NCBI GenBank assembly: GCA_021234155.1
Contig: JAJEKV010000035.1
Coordinates: forward strand, 12,466,407-12,530,406
DNA from: Isoetes taiwanensis
Taxonomy: Eukaryota; Streptophyta; Lycopodiopsida; Isoetales; Isoetaceae
Direction: 5' to 3'
DNA: 64,000 bases
The translations under genes and the position numbers were made by a program. Shown piece by piece: positions 61,535 through 64,000 of the stretch (position 1 is its first letter; each line of letters begins with the position of its first letter). Under the pieces are notes generated by a model. The model saw nothing but the letters and a program-made list of their open reading frames with translations. It made no database searches and was not told the DNA's origin.

Positions 61535-63580
61535 AGTTAATCTCCTGGAATGTGCAGGGGGTTGCCTCGTCCCCTACTAAAAGGAGTAGGTTGTTCATGG
61601 CACTGGCTAGTGGGACTCAGACTTCATATGTTTGCAAGAGCATAAACGCAAGAAAGAGGATGCCTATAAAGTTGCTGGGATAATAGGCAGTACAGCAGTA
61701 CAATGTTCTTGTGGCGGCCTCAGACTCGGCAAAGGCTGGTATCCTTAGAATGTGGAAGAGAACTATTGCACTGTCATTTACTCAGGTTGACAGATTTGGC
61801 CGGTGGATCATAATCGAGTGGTTTGATAAGGGGCAAGAAGGGGAATTGGTTAATGTGTATGCGCATAATCGATCACATCAGAGAGGCGCATTGTGGGCTT
61901 CTTTGCGATCCAAACTACTGAGGTTAGGCTCCCATGTTGCATGGATCATGGTGGATGATTTTAACATGGTTGAGCTTGAGCAAGACAGATGTGGCAGAGG
62001 TGCAGAGATAGTGCAGGGCTTTGAACGGGAGCAATGACACCGCTTAATGCAAGATTGTGGCTTCATAGAAGTTGACAGTCCCTCAAGTTTTACTTGGTGT
62101 AATAACTGGCTGGGTGGTGGTAGAGCATATGCAAGACATGATAGAGGCTACTATAATGCTTTGGTAGCAACCCTGTTGCCTGCTTTTCATCGTGATAACC
62201 TGTTGAATACTGCGATTTCTAACCATAATCCACAGTATTTCTCTTGCTCTCATACTGTGGCGCATGCTGCATCTAAGACATATTTCAAGCTGAATACATT
62301 TTTCTTGAAGGATGAGGAATTTTTGGCAGGATATAGACAGGCGTGGTTCACTTCTTTCTCTCGGCACAGGGGCATGGCAGGTATTGTTGATGCTCTCACT
62401 GCTGTGAAGTCTTTTGCTAAAAGTTGGGGTCGTGAGCGGGCTTCTGCTAACCGGAGCCTTCTGTTGGATCTTTATCAACAACTTGACGCATGCAGGTCTG
62501 TTGCCCCGTTAGAGGTCATGTGGAGAAGCAAATTTTGTGTAGCATTAGGCAGATGGAGTCTGAACAGGTGCACTTTGCTCGTATTAAAGCTGGGTTGCAA
62601 TGGTTCAAGAAGGGAGACCGGTGCACAGTTTTTTCTTCAGAGCTGCCAAAACAAGAAAGCTAGTTTGCATCTCTTCAGTCTCTGCGGATTTGGGATGGGC
62701 TTGTTGTTTCAGATCCAACTGAGCTTAGAGGCTTTTTGCACAAGGGTCTACGCACGATATTGGGGGACACTTTTTTGGTCTGCGACACTAGGTGCTTGTG
62801 AGGTGCTTTAAAAACCATTTTCTTTGTATTTTGAAAAAAAGAATCAAATTTTGTTTTAATATTTTTCTCTAACACGCATTCATGTTTCGCCTCAGAATAT
62901 AAAATTTCAGACCAAACGGACTTATAAAAAAAAAGGATAAAAATAAACAAAGATATATAAGTGGGGTGCTGGTGCTATGCTTGACGGACGCGAAATTGCC
63001 CCCCAGTTTCGTGCGTAGACCCACAATCACTTTTCTGCTTTCTTCATGCTCCGCATCTTCCCTTTCAGTCAGATTTTCAAGTGGTTTTGCTTGCTAAAGT
63101 TCATTCTATAGTCATCAATAAGCAAAGGGCTGCTTTAGAGGCTGAGATCAGCCAGAATGATTTAGCTGAGGCCACATTTTCTCTCAAGAGGGGCAAGTGT
63201 CCAGGTCTTGATGGTATTTCGGTGGATTTTTTCCAGGAGTATTGGGATTGGATGGATGCAGATGTGTATGATGCTTTTCGGGATTTTAAAAGACAGAGTC
63301 ACTTGGACAAAATCCTCAACTCTGGTTGTATCTCCCTTGTTCCAAAATGTAAGGATCCCTCTTCCATTTCAGATTGGTGCCCCATTACCTTGTCATCCTT
63401 AGCGTATAAGATCTTTGCTAAAGCTTTTGTTCAGAAGCTTTGTGGCATGCTTATTGAATCCATCTCTTCCACACAGTCAGGTTTCTTGCCTCGCCGATGT
63501 ATCTTGAATAATGTCGCAGCAGCATATTGTTTGGGGTCTGGGTTCGGGAACTCCTGCAAGACAGCCCTCTGTGAGGACCT
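61531..63580 (+). mobile_element. L1-type LINE, ORF2 endonuclease and partial RT
   Basis: Begins MKLISWNVQGVASSPTKRSR, the start of an apurinic-type endonuclease. A frameshift near 61625 gives DFICLQEHKRKKEDAYKVAG, and a second shift returns to RFGRWIIIEW, WIMVDDFNMVELEQDRCGRG and FTWCNNWLGG. The usual GDFN reads DDFN, and the RIDR motif is lost (RHDRGYYN). The linker continues to 62743, where a small inverted-repeat element (62744-63022) interrupts it. The RT start then reads EATFSLKRGKCPGLDGISVD, SGCISLVPKCKDPSSISDWC, PITLSSLAYKIFAKAFVQKL and TQSGFLPRRCILNNVAAAY, ending abruptly near 63560 before the catalytic YADD. The element is truncated and dead. Confidence 0.88.
62744..63022. mobile_element. 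MITE-like element (279 bp) inside the LINE
   Basis: Inverted termini gggtctacgcacgatattgg (from 62744) and its counterpart ending at 63022 (cgtgcgtagaccc), about 25 bp with three or four mismatches. The interior is AT-rich and non-coding. The 4-mer acaa lies just outside both ends (62740-62743 and 63023-63026) and may be the target-site duplication. Removing 62744-63026 would rejoin LINE sequence on both sides. Confidence 0.8.
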
Positions 63581-64000
63581 GTGGATCTAACAGGAGAATC
63601 CGGGGACTATGTCACCGGGATTTGCAAGAAAACAATGAAGGGGAAAAGGAAACAACAAACAATGAGACAACAATGATAAGCTTCCTTGATATCAATGATG
63701 GCAATACATGAGCTCTCGCAAAAGAGAGAAAACTGAAGTGAGACAAGACTCAAAACTCATCTAAAACTCATGTGCTAGCTCTACTCATATATATAGTACA
63801 ATGGCCTTTGGCCCAATATAGACACTCTGACTGATCTCGGTGCCGACTCCTGGAAGGAGGCCTGATTTGCAGGAATGCTGGCGGTGCCTCTTGAAGTGCC
63901 TAGAATCACGCCTGACGCCGACGCGGTGGACGGGCCATCACTTGTCCCGCCTCCTTTTTTGGCGCGCCTTTGACTGCGTGGGTTGGCCGCTGGTCTTCGG
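63580..64000. other. Unrecognised end segment, possibly LTR sequence
   Basis: A change in sequence character after 63585. Contains catatatatagtac (63788), which could be a TATA box. No gene. It may be the LTR or body of another element that truncates the LINE; this cannot be decided from the window. Confidence 0.35.

Overview
This is nuclear DNA from a land plant. The evidence is spliceosomal genes with GT-AG introns, plastid and mitochondrial proteins of plant type, PPR/DYW remnants, and a dense load of LINE, Ty1/copia, CACTA-like and small inverted-repeat elements. A large, repeat-rich genome such as that of a fern, lycophyte or gymnosperm would fit, but nothing here fixes the clade. Most of the window is repeat or relic. 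Only three genes look intact, and each is assembled from exons that join in frame across consensus splice sites.

Left part (1-19.6 kb). A ~1.13 kb GC-rich tandem repeat (1-2970, with a decayed piece at 3475-3720) is followed by a shared palindrome and a hairpin (3.95-4.12 kb), a 0.9 kb polypyrimidine tract (4.2-5.1 kb) and a six-copy ~100 bp array (5.23-5.8 kb). From 6.6 to 11.7 kb lies a patchwork of gene fragments: hydroxymethylbilane synthase, two PPR pieces in opposite orientation and a lone TPR-type exon. Two divergent direct-repeat copies bracket this patchwork. At 13.2-18.4 kb are two neighbouring plus-strand genes: a protein with a kinase-like C-terminal half (one frameshift), and a nine-exon basic protein that resembles accessory proteins of En/Spm-type elements. 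A CACTA-like terminus rich in GACGTC and ACGTGG motifs follows (18.63-19.07 kb). It abuts a ~99% identical copy of the last two exons of the PUR5 gene that lies intact at 34 kb.

Middle (19.6-47 kb). AT-rich repeats, a DYW-domain relic (24.9 kb), a Ty1/copia RNase H end with polypurine tract (29.3-30.1 kb), LINE and copia remnants (30.7-32.7 kb). Then come the three intact genes: PUR5 (phosphoribosylformylglycinamidine cyclo-ligase, plus, 33971-35841), a TLC-domain membrane protein (minus, eight small exons, 37234-39190) and a mitochondrial ADP/ATP carrier (plus, 45068-46736). PUR5 and the TLC gene converge; the TLC and carrier genes diverge.

Right part (47-64 kb). Mostly transposon debris: a minus-strand LINE (50.2-53.3 kb) broken by a small inverted-repeat element, a decayed minus-strand gene with an FCP1/NIF-like domain (53.7-55 kb) whose in-frame stops are all TAA/TAG, a heat-shock-type promoter module without a recognisable gene (58.7 kb), and a plus-strand L1-type LINE (60-63.6 kb) that carries a second small inverted-repeat element.

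The most interesting region is 3.9-19.6 kb: a possible large CACTA-type element, or nested set, with an unusual kinase-like cargo protein, captured gene fragments and a host-gene tail joined exactly to its right end.
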